Below, piece by piece: positions 26,350-35,585 of a stretch of DNA of 64,000 nucleotides. The stretch lies in assembly GCF_014640115.1 (NCBI RefSeq), contig NZ_BMGI01000004.1, positions 1 through 64,000 of the forward strand. The letters run 5' to 3'. Position 1 is the stretch's first letter. Every line of letters starts with the position of its first letter. This DNA comes from Sinisalibacter lacisalsi. Its GTDB lineage: Bacteria; Pseudomonadota; Alphaproteobacteria; Rhodobacterales; Rhodobacteraceae. A model generated the notes under the pieces. The model had not been told where the DNA came from, did not search any database, and saw nothing but the letters and a program-made list of their open reading frames with translations. Both the position numbers and the translations under genes were made by a program.

Positions 26350-27879
26350 ATGAACGAACATTCGCCGCCACGGGTCGCAATTCTGGGCCTGATGCTGGAA
26401 AGCAACAACTTTGCACCTGTAACGACGGAAGCCGATTTTCTCGATCGGGTGTATCTCGCTGGCGATGAAATACTGCAGGACCTGGGCAGCGCGGATCCCA
26501 TTTTGCCCACGGAATTGCGCGGCTTCGCAAAGGAAATGGACGCGCTGGCCGAATGGTCTCCAGTTCCCATTCTTATCGGGCTGGTAGAAGCCGGCGGGCC
26601 GCTGGACCAGAACTTCTTCCAACTGGCGTTCAACGAGATGAAGTCGCGCCTCGTCGCGGAAATGCCGGTTGATGCCGTGTATATCTGCAACCACGGCGCG
26701 ATGATCACCACCGAAAACAAGGACCCGGACGGCGAGATATTCGCGATGGTGCGCGAGATCGTCGGTCCCGACGTGCCCGTGGTGGCTACGCTCGATCTCC
26801 ATGGCAATGTCTCGCAGCGGATGGTCAGCGCGGCTGACGCCATCGTCGCCTACCGCACGAACCCTCATGTCGACATGCTGGCGCGGGGCAAGGAAGCGGC
26901 TGGCGTTCTGCTGGAGATGTTGGACGGCCTGAAGCCGGACGTTGCTTTCATTCGCCTGCCCATCACACCGCCAACGGTGACGCTACTGACAGAAGCCGGC
27001 CCCTACGCCGACCTCATCGACTACGGACAGACGCTGATCGACGGCGATGTTTTCAACGTTTCGATCCTCGGCGGCTTCGCCTACAGCGACACGCCGAAGA
27101 ACGGTCTCGCGATCATCGTCAGCTCACGCCAGGCGAATGGATCGGCGCAGCGCGCCGCGCAAAAGATCGCCGATCGGGCCTGGGCTGAACACAAGCGCTA
27201 TACTCCGGTTCTGACCTCGCTGGAGGACGCTGTGCAGACAGTGTGCGCCGTCGGCGCCGACGAAAAACTGCCGCCCGTCATTCTGGCGGACGTTGCGGAC
27301 AATCCCGGCGGTGGCGGAAACGGCAACACCATGTGGATCATCGAGGCGCTTCACCGTGCCGGAGCGAAGGGTGTGATCGTTGGGGTGATCAATGACCCGG
27401 CGCTCGCGGCCGAAGCGACCGCGCTCGGCAAAGGCGCCCGCTTCGATGCGGTTTTCAACCGCGACAACGGAGACGAGTTCTCGCATCGGTTCGAAGCCGA
27501 AGCGACGGTTGTTCGGCTGCGCGATGGCGAATGCGTTGGCCGGCGTGGCTTTTACGCAGGCCGCAAGATGAACCTCGGTCCAACCGCATTGCTGGACCTT
27601 GGCGGCATCCAGGTGGTCGTGATTTCGGTGCGCACGCAATGCGCCGATCCGGCGTTTCTCGAAATGATGGGGCTCGACATCGGCGCGGCGCGGGCCGTTG
27701 TGGTGAAGTCCCGCGGCCATTTTCGCGCCGGCTTCGATGAGTTTTTCGGGCCTGACCAGGTGATCGAGGTCGATGCGCCCGGGCTGACTTCGCCAATCCT
27801 GTCGCGGTTCAACTTCAAGTATCTTCCGCGCCCGGTCTTCCCGGTCGATCAGGACGTTACCTGGCCTGCGCCGGCCTGA
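26350..27879 (+). CDS. M81 family metallopeptidase (MlrC-like)
   Basis: 509 residues from ATG 26350, with a GAGGTCGGA-like site upstream. It carries the MlrC family blocks: VAILGLMLESNNFAPV at the start, YICNHGAMIT and ATLDLHGNVSQRM around residues 115-155, and ILADVADNPGGGGNGNT near residue 315. The family is named for microcystinase C, but most members occur in small-molecule catabolic operons and cleave amide bonds. It follows the LysR gene by 72 bases. Confidence 0.88.
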   Translation: MNEHSPPRVAILGLMLESNNFAPVTTEADFLDRVYLAGDEILQDLGSADPILPTELRGFAKEMDALAEWSPVPILIGLVEAGGPLDQNFFQLAFNEMKSRLVAEMPVDAVYICNHGAMITTENKDPDGEIFAMVREIVGPDVPVVATLDLHGNVSQRMVSAADAIVAYRTNPHVDMLARGKEAAGVLLEMLDGLKPDVAFIRLPITPPTVTLLTEAGPYADLIDYGQTLIDGDVFNVSILGGFAYSDTPKNGLAIIVSSRQANGSAQRAAQKIADRAWAEHKRYTPVLTSLEDAVQTVCAVGADEKLPPVILADVADNPGGGGNGNTMWIIEALHRAGAKGVIVGVINDPALAAEATALGKGARFDAVFNRDNGDEFSHRFEAEATVVRLRDGECVGRRGFYAGRKMNLGPTALLDLGGIQVVVISVRTQCADPAFLEMMGLDIGAARAVVVKSRGHFRAGFDEFFGPDQVIEVDAPGLTSPILSRFNFKYLPRPVFPVDQDVTWPAPA

Positions 27880-27897
27880 GCCCGGCTTAACTTTTTT
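27870..27897 (+). terminator. Weak hairpin followed by six T after the M81 gene
   Basis: GCCGG (27870-27874) pairs with CCGGC (27882-27886); TTAAC then TTTTTT follow. The stem is short and the T-run is offset by five bases, so partial termination is possible but not certain. The left arm overlaps the end of the gene. Confidence 0.3.
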
Positions 27898-27914
27898 CGT
27901 ATTAAGAGGCGCAC

Positions 27915-28886
27915 ATGCAGATCATTTCAGAATCCGTAGCCCGAGAACTCGTCTCGATCGAGGCGGCGATTGTTGCGGTCGAGGGATGCTTTGCCGCGAT
28001 GGCGGGCGGCACGGCACGCAATTTCCCGGTAGTCCGCGAGGCGATCGGGGTCAGTGACGCCGTCTACGGGGTGAAATCCGGAATTGACACAGGGGCGGAG
28101 GTGTTGGGCCTGAAGGCGGGCGGCTATTGGCCTCACAACCTTGCTCTGGGCAAAACCAACCACCAGTCCTCAACCTTGCTGTTCGACACGAAAACCGGAC
28201 GCGCCTCGGCGCTCGTCAGCGCGAACTACCTCACGGGCGTGCGCACGGGTGCTTCCAGCGCGATCGCGACAAAGCACTTGTCGCGCAAGGACGCGACCGT
28301 TCTGGGGATTATCGGAACCGGTGGCCAGTCCGTTTTCCAGCTGCGCGCGACGATGGCGGTGCGCCCGCTCACCGCGGTCCATGCATGGGATCTCGATGAA
28401 TCGAACCTGGCCCGGTTCGGTGAAACGGTCCGCGAGTTGGGTCTTGAGTTCCGCGGACATGCCGAGCGCGAGGCGGTTCTGGCGGCAGCCGACATCGTGG
28501 TTACGGCCACGCCTTCCCAAGCGCCCTTGATCGACAAGGCCTGGGTGCGTCCGGGCACGCATATTTCCGCGATGGGGGCCGACACCAGGGGCAAGCAGGA
28601 GCTTGATCCTGCGCTGGTTGCGAGCGCGTCGCTTTTCTACGACGAACTCGAGCAGGTGAAGACGATCGGCGAGTTCCAGCACGCCTTCCGCCTTGGGATG
28701 ATCACCGAAGCCGATCTGCGCGGCAGCATCGGCCAGGTCATTGACGGAAGCCTGGCCGGGCGCCGTTCCGACGACGAGATCACCGTCTACGACGGGACCG
28801 GCGTGGCGCTGCAGGATCTCGTGGTCGCTGATCTCGCGGTGCGCCTGGCGTCAGAACAAGGCATGGGCACCAGCGTTGAATACTGA
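27915..28886 (+). CDS. Ornithine cyclodeaminase/mu-crystallin family enzyme
   Basis: 323 residues. The substrate-side motif MSRTGA-like segment reads LTGVRTGASSAIATKHL (about residues 104-120), followed by the Rossmann motif VLGIIGTGGQSVFQL (residues 130-144). The family includes ornithine cyclodeaminase, ketimine reductases, N-alkyl amino acid dehydrogenases and BhcD iminosuccinate reductase. It follows the M81 gene by 35 bases and is probably co-transcribed, pointing to amino-acid or imino-acid breakdown. Confidence 0.85.
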   Translation: MQIISESVARELVSIEAAIVAVEGCFAAMAGGTARNFPVVREAIGVSDAVYGVKSGIDTGAEVLGLKAGGYWPHNLALGKTNHQSSTLLFDTKTGRASALVSANYLTGVRTGASSAIATKHLSRKDATVLGIIGTGGQSVFQLRATMAVRPLTAVHAWDLDESNLARFGETVRELGLEFRGHAEREAVLAAADIVVTATPSQAPLIDKAWVRPGTHISAMGADTRGKQELDPALVASASLFYDELEQVKTIGEFQHAFRLGMITEADLRGSIGQVIDGSLAGRRSDDEITVYDGTGVALQDLVVADLAVRLASEQGMGTSVEY

Positions 28887-28925
28887 ATCCCGGGTCCTCA
28901 TTGCATCCCACTGACCCGGTGTAGT

Positions 28926-28958
28926 GCGACCCCGTCCCTGGTGGCGGGGTCGCATTTC
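28926..28958. terminator. Bidirectional hairpin between convergent genes
   Basis: GCGACCCCG (28926-28934) and CGGGGTCGC (28945-28953) form a perfect 9-base stem with a 10-base loop, followed by ATTTCC. It lies in the 75-base gap between two convergent genes and could stop transcription from both sides. Confidence 0.65.
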
Positions 28959-28961
28959 CAT

Positions 28962-30113
28962 TCACCACCCGTTCACGCGATGCCAGACGGCGACGATCTC
29001 GATGCCATCGCCGTTTTCGCTGTCGACAACATGGTAGCGGTCGTACATCGCCGCCGTCATGCAGACGTGGTTTGGAAAGATCCGCACCTTTTCACCGATC
29101 GGAAAATGATCGAGCGAATGACCGGGCACCATCGGTACGAGCCCGTGTTCCTGGAAAACGCGCGTGACCTTGAGCTGGGGATCGAGGGCCTCGCCGGCGA
29201 CATTGGCGATCAGTCCGAACCCGATATCATTCGGCACGTTCTCGGTGCCACGGTCTTTCGACAACGCCAGTGCTCCGGCATCGACCGTGAGGTGGTTGAG
29301 ATCGGCACGGTGGCTCGATACCTCCGCCAGCACGGAGACGGCGAGATCCTCGACGCGGCAGGAGCCGATCTGTGCCTGGAACATGTCGCCGAACATGTAA
29401 ACCCCGGCGCGTGTCTCGGTGACGCCGTCGAGGTTTCTTGCATGCAGCGCGGTCGGGGTGGAGCCAAGGCTCACGTTCGGGCAATCGATGCCCAGTGCGC
29501 GTACCGCCTCGGCGGCTTCGACCACGGATCTGCGTTCGATCTCCGCCAGTTCCTCGATCTCTGCAAGGCTGCGGCAGGCATAGGAATGCCCGGCGTGGGT
29601 CATCACGCCATCGAATATCACGTTCGGGGCCGCGTCGAGGGCGCTCGCGATTGCCTTGAGGTCGTCCGATCCGGCTGGCACGCCGGTGCGGTTTTCGCCG
29701 CAGTCGACTTCGATCTGCACGTGGAAGGTGGCGTCGATCTCACCGTGCCTGGCGGCAATGGCGTGGGCGACATCGACGTTATCGGTGATCAGCGCGAGCT
29801 TGACGCCCATCGCCTGGATCCGGGCGACCCGTTCGAGCTTGTCGGGCGTTATGCAGACGGCATACTGGATGTCGCGCACGCCCTCGGCCGCGAAATACTC
29901 GGCCTCGCGCAAGGTCGACACGGCAATTCCGACGGTGCCAGCGTCGAGCACCAGGCGCGCCACGTCGATCGACTTGGCGGTTTTCAGATGGGGGCGCAGC
30001 GCGACGCCATTGCGCCGGCAAGCCGCGGCCATGCGCGCGATGTTGCGTGCGAGTTTCGCCCGGTCGAGCACAAGGCTCGGGGTGGGCAAGTCGAGGAGTG
30101 TTCGTGGTGTCAT
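28962..30113 (-). CDS. D-serine dehydratase/D-threonine aldolase-like PLP enzyme (DSD1 family)
   Basis: 383 residues with an alanine-racemase-type N-terminal barrel. The PLP lysine is expected in RPHLKTAKS (Lys44), and the zinc-site pair is in FPNHVCMTA (His349 and Cys351), nearly the positions known for animal D-serine dehydratase. Family members dehydrate D-serine or cleave D-3-hydroxy amino acids such as D-threonine or 3-hydroxyaspartate. It is the last gene of a three-gene leftward operon, 15 bases after the SDR. Confidence 0.82.
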   Translation of the reverse strand: MTPRTLLDLPTPSLVLDRAKLARNIARMAAACRRNGVALRPHLKTAKSIDVARLVLDAGTVGIAVSTLREAEYFAAEGVRDIQYAVCITPDKLERVARIQAMGVKLALITDNVDVAHAIAARHGEIDATFHVQIEVDCGENRTGVPAGSDDLKAIASALDAAPNVIFDGVMTHAGHSYACRSLAEIEELAEIERRSVVEAAEAVRALGIDCPNVSLGSTPTALHARNLDGVTETRAGVYMFGDMFQAQIGSCRVEDLAVSVLAEVSSHRADLNHLTVDAGALALSKDRGTENVPNDIGFGLIANVAGEALDPQLKVTRVFQEHGLVPMVPGHSLDHFPIGEKVRIFPNHVCMTAAMYDRYHVVDSENGDGIEIVAVWHRVNGW

Positions 30114-30128
30114 CCGGAAATGCCCCGC

Positions 30129-30929
30129 TCAGTCTTTTGACTCAAGGATGAATTCGTCGATCATCACGTTCATCCCCGCGAGCAATCCGCCATCGACAGG
30201 CAAGGCCACACCGGTGATGTATCCTGCGTCGTCAGACCCGAGGAACGATACCGCCTTGGCGATGTCTTCCGGTTCCGCGACGCGCCCCATCGGGTACCAG
30301 CGGGCGAGCTTCGTGAACACGTCCGGGTCCTTTCGCACGCGGATTTCCCACGAGGCGTTCTGGGTGCGCACCGAGCCCGGCAGCACCGCGTTGCAGCGCA
30401 CACCGTGCCGGCCATATTCCGAGGCGACCGACTGGGTGAGGTTGATGATGCCAGCCTTGGCTGCGCTGTAGGCCGGGTTGCCGAAATAGCGCACGCCGTT
30501 CACAGAGGAGATGTTGACCACGGCGCCGCTATGCCGGGCCTTCATGCGCGGCAACACCGCGCGCAGGCAGTGGTAGGTGCCGTTGAGGTTTACATCTATT
30601 TCCTTGTGCCAGTCATCGAGGGCTATGCCGTCAATATCGCCGGCATCGGTGAAGGCGGCGTTGTTCACCAGCAGATCAATCGGCCCGAGCGTGCTTTCAA
30701 ACCCGGCAACTGCCCGTTCGACCGCTGCCGCATCGGTGATGTCGGCTGCCACCACTTCGGCCCGGTGCCCGGCCTTGCGCAGCAGTTCTTTGGTTTCCTC
30801 GCCTTGTTCGGCATCAATCTCGATGATGCCAATCACGGCACCGTCTTCGGCCAGCCGCGTCGCGATGGCGCGCCCGATGCCATGGCCTGCGCCGGTGATG
30901 ACAGCAGTTTTTCCTGAATAGTCAGGCAT
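30129..30929 (-). CDS. Short-chain dehydrogenase/reductase
   Basis: 266 residues with GGAAAGGAC before the ATG at 30929. Motifs are TGAGHGIG (residues 12-19), NNAAFTD, the serine in NISSVNG and YSAAK. The C-terminal GVALPVDGG is typical of classical SDRs. It lies between the unknown barrel-like protein (17 bases upstream) and the DSD1-family enzyme, so it is probably an oxidation or reduction step of the same small pathway. Confidence 0.88.
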   Translation of the reverse strand: MPDYSGKTAVITGAGHGIGRAIATRLAEDGAVIGIIEIDAEQGEETKELLRKAGHRAEVVAADITDAAAVERAVAGFESTLGPIDLLVNNAAFTDAGDIDGIALDDWHKEIDVNLNGTYHCLRAVLPRMKARHSGAVVNISSVNGVRYFGNPAYSAAKAGIINLTQSVASEYGRHGVRCNAVLPGSVRTQNASWEIRVRKDPDVFTKLARWYPMGRVAEPEDIAKAVSFLGSDDAGYITGVALPVDGGLLAGMNVMIDEFILESKD

Positions 30930-30946
30930 TGTTTGTCCTTTCCTGA

Positions 30947-32092
30947 TCAGGCCAGCGCGGTTGCGATCCAGTCGAGAGCCGACAGGCGCATGTGGCCATA
31001 GTTGTAGAATGAGATCGAACTCGGCCCGAGCGCACGCAGGGCCGAGACGGCCTGCACCACCTCGGCGGAATCCGCCAGGTGCGGAAAGGTCGGGCGCACG
31101 ATATAGCCGATCCTGGCGTCATCGCCGGCCCTTTTCCGCACCCACGCGGCGTCTTCAGCAATCTGCGCGACGCCCGTCTGATAAGCGGGCACCTCAAGGC
31201 GATCCGCCACCTTGGCAAGGGCTGCAAGATCACTGCCTTCGATCCAGCAGAGCGAATTCGGCGTTTGCGTCGTCGGAATGATTGCAAGGCCGACATTGGC
31301 GGGAATGGCCGCAACGATCTCGGCGACCAGCCCGGTCACGGTGCCGGCGCGCCATGCAATGTAGGCCTGCCAGTCGGGATCGGTTTGCGGGTTGGTTGCG
31401 GGCGGCGTGCCTTCGGCAAAAAATCGGTCGAGCTGGTGACGGGTATCATCGGCAAGACCCGCGATATCCACGCCCGCAGCCGCCGCGCCGGCCCGGCAGG
31501 CGGGGCAAAAACATGTGCCCATCATCACCTGCACCCGGTCGGGGAGCTCGATCAGTTCAAACTCGTGATGGTGACCGTGACGAAACGCCTGCCAGCCCGG
31601 TGTTTCCAGAGCGATCTCGCCAACGCCCGGCTGGGTTGCGGTATCGACGCAGAGCGCGGTGAGATAGTGGCGCACCTCGGGCTGGGCCGGGCACAGCGCA
31701 TTGACCAGCTTGTCGCCATATACGGTTTGGGTGGTGAGATGCGGGTGCGCTTGCCCCAGCCGCGTGTTGTGCAGCCCCACAGTCCAGGCGGTGACGGCGA
31801 GGTCGGCTGCGTTTGTCGCGACCGCGCGCAAGGCGTCATAGTCGTCGGCCATTCGCGCGCGCTGTGGAACAAGTTCGCGATAGAGCGCGGAATCGGGCGT
31901 GAAATAGACGGTGCCGTCTTCAGGGAAATAGACCTTGCCCGAGGGGGCGTGGGGGCGCAGAAACTTGCCGGCATGGTAACTCGTCGCGAGGGTGACCCCG
32001 TCGATCCCGGTCGCTCGCAAACGGTCGGCCACATTGCCGGCCCCTTCGTCGCGCAGATCCCATGGGTAGAGGTACATGCTGTGGCGTTGCAT
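30947..32092 (-). CDS. Uncharacterised protein, possibly a glycoside-hydrolase-like barrel
   Basis: 381 residues from ATG 32092; a TTG three bases earlier and an ATG at 32077 are alternatives and none has a clear ribosome site. I do not recognise the family. Visible features are MYLYPWDLRDEG at the start, ALCPAQPEVRHYL in the middle, a HGHHHEFELI stretch and a CFCPACRAG cysteine group that could bind metal. The CP..P.VR.Y and CxCxxC pattern recalls putative glycosyl-hydrolase-like barrels that lack known activity. There is no signal peptide, so it is probably cytoplasmic. It is first in an operon with an SDR and a DSD1-family enzyme. Confidence 0.6.
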   Translation of the reverse strand: MQRHSMYLYPWDLRDEGAGNVADRLRATGIDGVTLATSYHAGKFLRPHAPSGKVYFPEDGTVYFTPDSALYRELVPQRARMADDYDALRAVATNAADLAVTAWTVGLHNTRLGQAHPHLTTQTVYGDKLVNALCPAQPEVRHYLTALCVDTATQPGVGEIALETPGWQAFRHGHHHEFELIELPDRVQVMMGTCFCPACRAGAAAAGVDIAGLADDTRHQLDRFFAEGTPPATNPQTDPDWQAYIAWRAGTVTGLVAEIVAAIPANVGLAIIPTTQTPNSLCWIEGSDLAALAKVADRLEVPAYQTGVAQIAEDAAWVRKRAGDDARIGYIVRPTFPHLADSAEVVQAVSALRALGPSSISFYNYGHMRLSALDWIATALA

Positions 32093-32182
32093 CAAGGAGC
32101 GCGCTTTCCGAAATTCGTTTGTCTGAGGCTAGTCACGCCTTTCGGCGGGCTCCAATGCCGAGAAAACATCACAGAATTCAAA

Positions 32183-32215
32183 ATCGGCATTCGGCTTTGA
32201 CCGCCCTATGCCGAT
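32183..32215. promoter_or_regulatory. Inverted repeat ATCGGCAT-N17-ATGCCGAT
   Basis: ATCGGCAT (32183-32190) and ATGCCGAT (32208-32215) are perfect complements 17 bases apart, in the 187-base gap between divergent operons. This could be an operator for both the leftward three-gene operon and the rightward epimerase/ABC operon. Confidence 0.45.
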
Positions 32216-32279
32216 ATCTTACGGACACCACGGCCGGCGCCGGCAATATTCGTGCGTAGGTCAGGACAAGGAGGGCAAA

Positions 32280-33155
32280 ATGAAAAACATCGTCGTCACT
32301 GGCGGAAGTGGAAAAGCCGGTCGTGCAGTCTGCCGGGACCTGGTCGAGAACGGGTACAACGTGCTCAATATCGACATCCAGCCGTCGTCTGATCCGGTTT
32401 GCCCGTTCTACAAGGTTGACCTGAACGATCGTGGGCAGGTGATGGACGCGCTGCAGTGGACTGGTGGCAAGGATCACCCGTTTCGCCAGTTCGCCACCCC
32501 CGATGCGGTCGTGCATTTCGCGGCCATTCCGGCGCCCGACCTGGTGCCGGAAGATGTGACCTTCCGCAACAACATGGTCTCTACCTACAACGTCTTCGAC
32601 GCGGCGCTGCGCACCGGCATCAAGCGCATTGTCTGGGCCTCCAGCGAAACCACGCTCGGCTTGCCGTTCAGCCCGTCGAACCCGCCCGCCTACGCACCGG
32701 TAGACGAAGAGCATCCGATGCGGCCCGAAAGCGCCTATTCGTTGTCGAAGGATCTCGGTGAGGAAATGGCGCGACAGATGCACCGCTGGAACCCCGACAC
32801 CAGCTTCATCGGGTTGCGCCTTTCAAACGTCATGGAGCCGCAGGACTACGACAACTTCGCGGGCTGGCAGGACGATCCGCATTTCCGGGAATGGAACCTG
32901 TGGGGCTACATCGACGCGCGCGATTGCGCCCAGGCCGTGCGCAAGGCGCTGCATGTCGACTTCGTGGGCGCCGACAATTTCATTATCGCGAACGACGACA
33001 CGGTGATGGAGAAATCCAGTGACGAGTTGATGAAGGAGGTTTTCCCCGACATCCCGCTCAAGAAAGAGCTGGAAGGGCACGAAACGCTGCTGTCGATCGA
33101 CAAGGCTCGCCGCGTGCTGGGCTACTCCCCCGAATTCTCCTGGCGCAAGCGTTAA
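32280..33155 (+). CDS. NAD(P)-dependent epimerase/dehydrogenase (extended SDR)
   Basis: 291 residues from ATG 32280, preceded by AAGGAGGG. The cofactor motif is VTGGSGKAGRA (residues 6-16). The catalytic site is visible as ASSETTLG and YSLSKDLGEEMA. Extended SDRs of this kind act on sugars and sugar acids (epimerases, uronate dehydrogenases). It lies upstream of a sugar-type ABC importer; a strong hairpin at 33183-33212 follows it. Confidence 0.86.
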   Translation: MKNIVVTGGSGKAGRAVCRDLVENGYNVLNIDIQPSSDPVCPFYKVDLNDRGQVMDALQWTGGKDHPFRQFATPDAVVHFAAIPAPDLVPEDVTFRNNMVSTYNVFDAALRTGIKRIVWASSETTLGLPFSPSNPPAYAPVDEEHPMRPESAYSLSKDLGEEMARQMHRWNPDTSFIGLRLSNVMEPQDYDNFAGWQDDPHFREWNLWGYIDARDCAQAVRKALHVDFVGADNFIIANDDTVMEKSSDELMKEVFPDIPLKKELEGHETLLSIDKARRVLGYSPEFSWRKR

Positions 33156-33182
33156 GCGCGCAAGAAATACAGGAACTTCCAG

Positions 33183-33212
33183 CACTCCAGCCGCAAGCCT
33201 GCGGCTGGAGTG
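33183..33212 (+). terminator. Strong 13-base-pair hairpin after the epimerase gene
   Basis: The arm 33183-33195 (starting CACTCCAG) is perfectly complementary to 33200-33212, with loop AGCC. No immediate T-run follows apart from TTTT at 33221-33224. It can act as a terminator or as an mRNA-stabilising structure separating the epimerase from the importer genes. Confidence 0.55.
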
Positions 33213-33377
33213 AATGCTCGTTTTCGGGGCGAAATGGGTGATGCGCGCCGGACATACAGCCATGCAAAAGTTCTATTTTCAAAGCTCGAGAATCTGGCGC
33301 AGGCTTTTTTCTGTCATCCCGTGAGCAACATCGCCACAATGCGGTTTCGGCGGGAAAGTCCGACAGAGGAGAAACCA

Positions 33378-34604
33378 ATGACCCCCAATAAAAAAACAAC
33401 TCTCGCCGTCTCGACCCTGGCCCTTCTGGCCTGGTCCGGAGCGGCTCTGGCCGAAACCACCGTTGACTTCACGGTGGCGGAATACAGCTCCAAGACCGGC
33501 CCCTATTTCGAGGAAGTCGCGGCCGCCTTCGAAGCGGAAAACCCGGACATCGACATCAATATCGAAGTCGTGCCGTGGGATACGCTGCTTCAGCGCCTCA
33601 CCACCGACATCGCTGGCGGTGCGGCCCCGGATATCTCGATCATCGGCACCCGCTGGCTGCTCGATTTTGCCGAGCAGGGGATTGCCGAGCCGGTCGACGA
33701 TTACCTCACCCCCGAGTTCAAGGACACCTTCATCGACACCTTCATGGCGCCTTCGGTGATTGACGGTCAGATCATGGGCCTGCCGGTGGCCGCGTCGGCC
33801 CGTGCCATGCTGATCAACAAGGATCTCTATGCCGAGGCCGGTGCGACCCCGCCGACGACCTGGGATGAGCTCTATGAAGCGTCCAAGAAGATTTCGGAGG
33901 AAACTGACGCCTTCGGGTTCGGTCTGCAGGGCAAGGAAATCGAAACCGACGCCTACTTCTACTACTCGCTGTGGACCCATGGCGGCGACATCCTGAAGGA
34001 AGACGGCACCTCCGGGCTCGACACGCCGGCCGCGCTCGAGGCCCTCACGCTCTACAAGAAGATGCTCGACGAAGGTTTGACGCAGCCTTCCCCGACCAAC
34101 TACAGCCGTGAGGACCTGTTCAACCTGTTCAAGCAGGGCCAGGTCGGGGCGGTGTTCACCTTCCCGATGCTGATCCCGCAGATCCAGGCCGAAGCGCCGG
34201 ACCTGAACTACGAGGTGATGGAGTTCCCCGTCGCGACCACCAAGGCAACCTACGGTGTGACCGACACGCTGATGATGTTCGCGGATTCGGATGTGAAGGA
34301 AGAAGCGTGGAAGTTCATCGAATTTGCCTACAAGGATGAGTGGCGCACCAAGTTCGACCGTGGTGAAGGCTTCCTCCCGGTGACCAAGGGTGTCGCCGCC
34401 GAGGACTACTATACCACCGACAAGGATATCGCCGGTTTCGCCGCGGGCCTGCCTCACGCCAAGTTCGCGCCGACGATTGCGAACTGGGAAGAGATCGCCG
34501 ACGTCACGGTGCGGGCGGTTCAGAAGGTCTACCTCGACCAGGCGACGCCGGAATCGGCGCTGACCGAAGCCGCCGAACAGATCAACTCGATCCGCGGCAA
34601 GTGA
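33378..34604 (+). CDS. Sugar ABC transporter substrate-binding protein (MalE/UgpB type)
   Basis: 408 residues from ATG 33378, preceded by AGAGGAGAAACCA. A Sec signal peptide runs to about AALA (residue 25). The mature protein shows the family 1 binding-protein pattern: EVVPWDTLLQRLTTDIAGG, APDISIIGTRWL and LPVAASARAMLINKDLYAEAG split over residues 60-150. It would bind a carbohydrate or polyol in the periplasm for the permeases that follow. Confidence 0.88.
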   Translation: MTPNKKTTLAVSTLALLAWSGAALAETTVDFTVAEYSSKTGPYFEEVAAAFEAENPDIDINIEVVPWDTLLQRLTTDIAGGAAPDISIIGTRWLLDFAEQGIAEPVDDYLTPEFKDTFIDTFMAPSVIDGQIMGLPVAASARAMLINKDLYAEAGATPPTTWDELYEASKKISEETDAFGFGLQGKEIETDAYFYYSLWTHGGDILKEDGTSGLDTPAALEALTLYKKMLDEGLTQPSPTNYSREDLFNLFKQGQVGAVFTFPMLIPQIQAEAPDLNYEVMEFPVATTKATYGVTDTLMMFADSDVKEEAWKFIEFAYKDEWRTKFDRGEGFLPVTKGVAAEDYYTTDKDIAGFAAGLPHAKFAPTIANWEEIADVTVRAVQKVYLDQATPESALTEAAEQINSIRGK

Positions 34605-34613
34605 GTCACAATC

Positions 34614-34639
34614 GGTGGGGCGGCCTCGGCCGCCCCACC
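34614..34639 (+). promoter_or_regulatory. Stable 11-base-pair intercistronic hairpin after the binding-protein gene
   Basis: GGTGGGGCGGC (34614-34624) pairs perfectly with GCCGCCCCACC (34629-34639) around the loop CTCG. No T-run follows. Such hairpins between a binding-protein gene and its permease genes are known to protect the upstream transcript, giving more binding protein than permease. Confidence 0.6.
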
Positions 34640-34684
34640 TCTCCCCCGGGCGGTGCGCCCCTTCTCTGACGCACGGGTGCGCAA

Positions 34685-35584
34685 ATGAAATCCCTCGATG
34701 GCATGAAACCGCTTCTGATGATCCTCCCCGGCCTCGCGCTGGCGATGTTCATTATCGGATATCCGATTTACGATCTCGGCTTCACCTCGTTGCAAGAAGT
34801 GAGCCGGTTCGGCAAACTCCTCGGCTTCGTGGGATTCGACAATTTCAGGGAAGTCTTTTCCGATCCGCTTTTCTGGGCCTCGCTCAACCGCACGGTGATC
34901 TGGACGGTGACGGTCGTGCTGAGCACGCTGATCATCTCGCTGCCGATCGCATTGATCCTGAACGATGATTTCTACGGCCGTGGCCTGGCGCGGGTTATCA
35001 TCATGCTGCCGTGGGCGGTTTCGCTCACGATGACGGCGGTGGTCTGGCGTTGGGCCTTGAACGGGCGCGCGGGGCTGCTCAATGCGACGTTGATGAACAT
35101 GGGGCTCATCGACGAGCCGATCGAATGGCTGGCGGAGGCACAACTGGCCTTCACCGTCGAAATCCTCGTCGGCATTCTCGTGTCGATCCCCTTCACCACG
35201 ACGATTTTCCTGGGCGGGCTGTCTTCGCTGCCACGCGATTCTTACGAGGCGTCGATGGTCGATGGCGCAACCCGCTGGGACCAGTTCCGGCACATCACCC
35301 TCCCCCTGATGAAACCCTTCATCAATATCGCCATCGTGCTGAACGTGATCTACGTGTTCAATTCGCTGCCGATCATCTGGGTCATGACAGAGGGCGGGCC
35401 GGCCAATGGGACCGACATTCTCGTGACCTACCTCTACAAGTTGGCCTTCCGCTTCGGCCAACTCGGGGAGGCTGCGGCGATCTCGCTGATCATGTTCGGT
35501 TTCCTGCTTCTGTTCACCATCATTTACGTGGCGCTCGTGATGCGGGGCGAGCGCCAGACAGACACCATCGAAGAGGACGAGTGA
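34685..35584 (+). CDS. Sugar ABC transporter permease (MalF/UgpA type)
   Basis: 299 residues with about six transmembrane segments (first at residues 10-30, [19 protein letters not shown]). The EAA loop [20 protein letters not shown] is near residue 190. It is followed by the second permease after one base, so both are translated as a pair. Confidence 0.9.
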   Translation: MKSLDGMKPLLMILPGLALAMFIIGYPIYDLGFTSLQEVSRFGKLLGFVGFDNFREVFSDPLFWASLNRTVIWTVTVVLSTLIISLPIALILNDDFYGRGLARVIIMLPWAVSLTMTAVVWRWALNGRAGLLNATLMNMGLIDEPIEWLAEAQLAFTVEILVGILVSIPFTTTIFLGGLSSLPRDSYEASMVDGATRWDQFRHITLPLMKPFINIAIVLNVIYVFNSLPIIWVMTEGGPANGTDILVTYLYKLAFRFGQLGEAAAISLIMFGFLLLFTIIYVALVMRGERQTDTIEEDE

Positions 35585-35585
35585 C

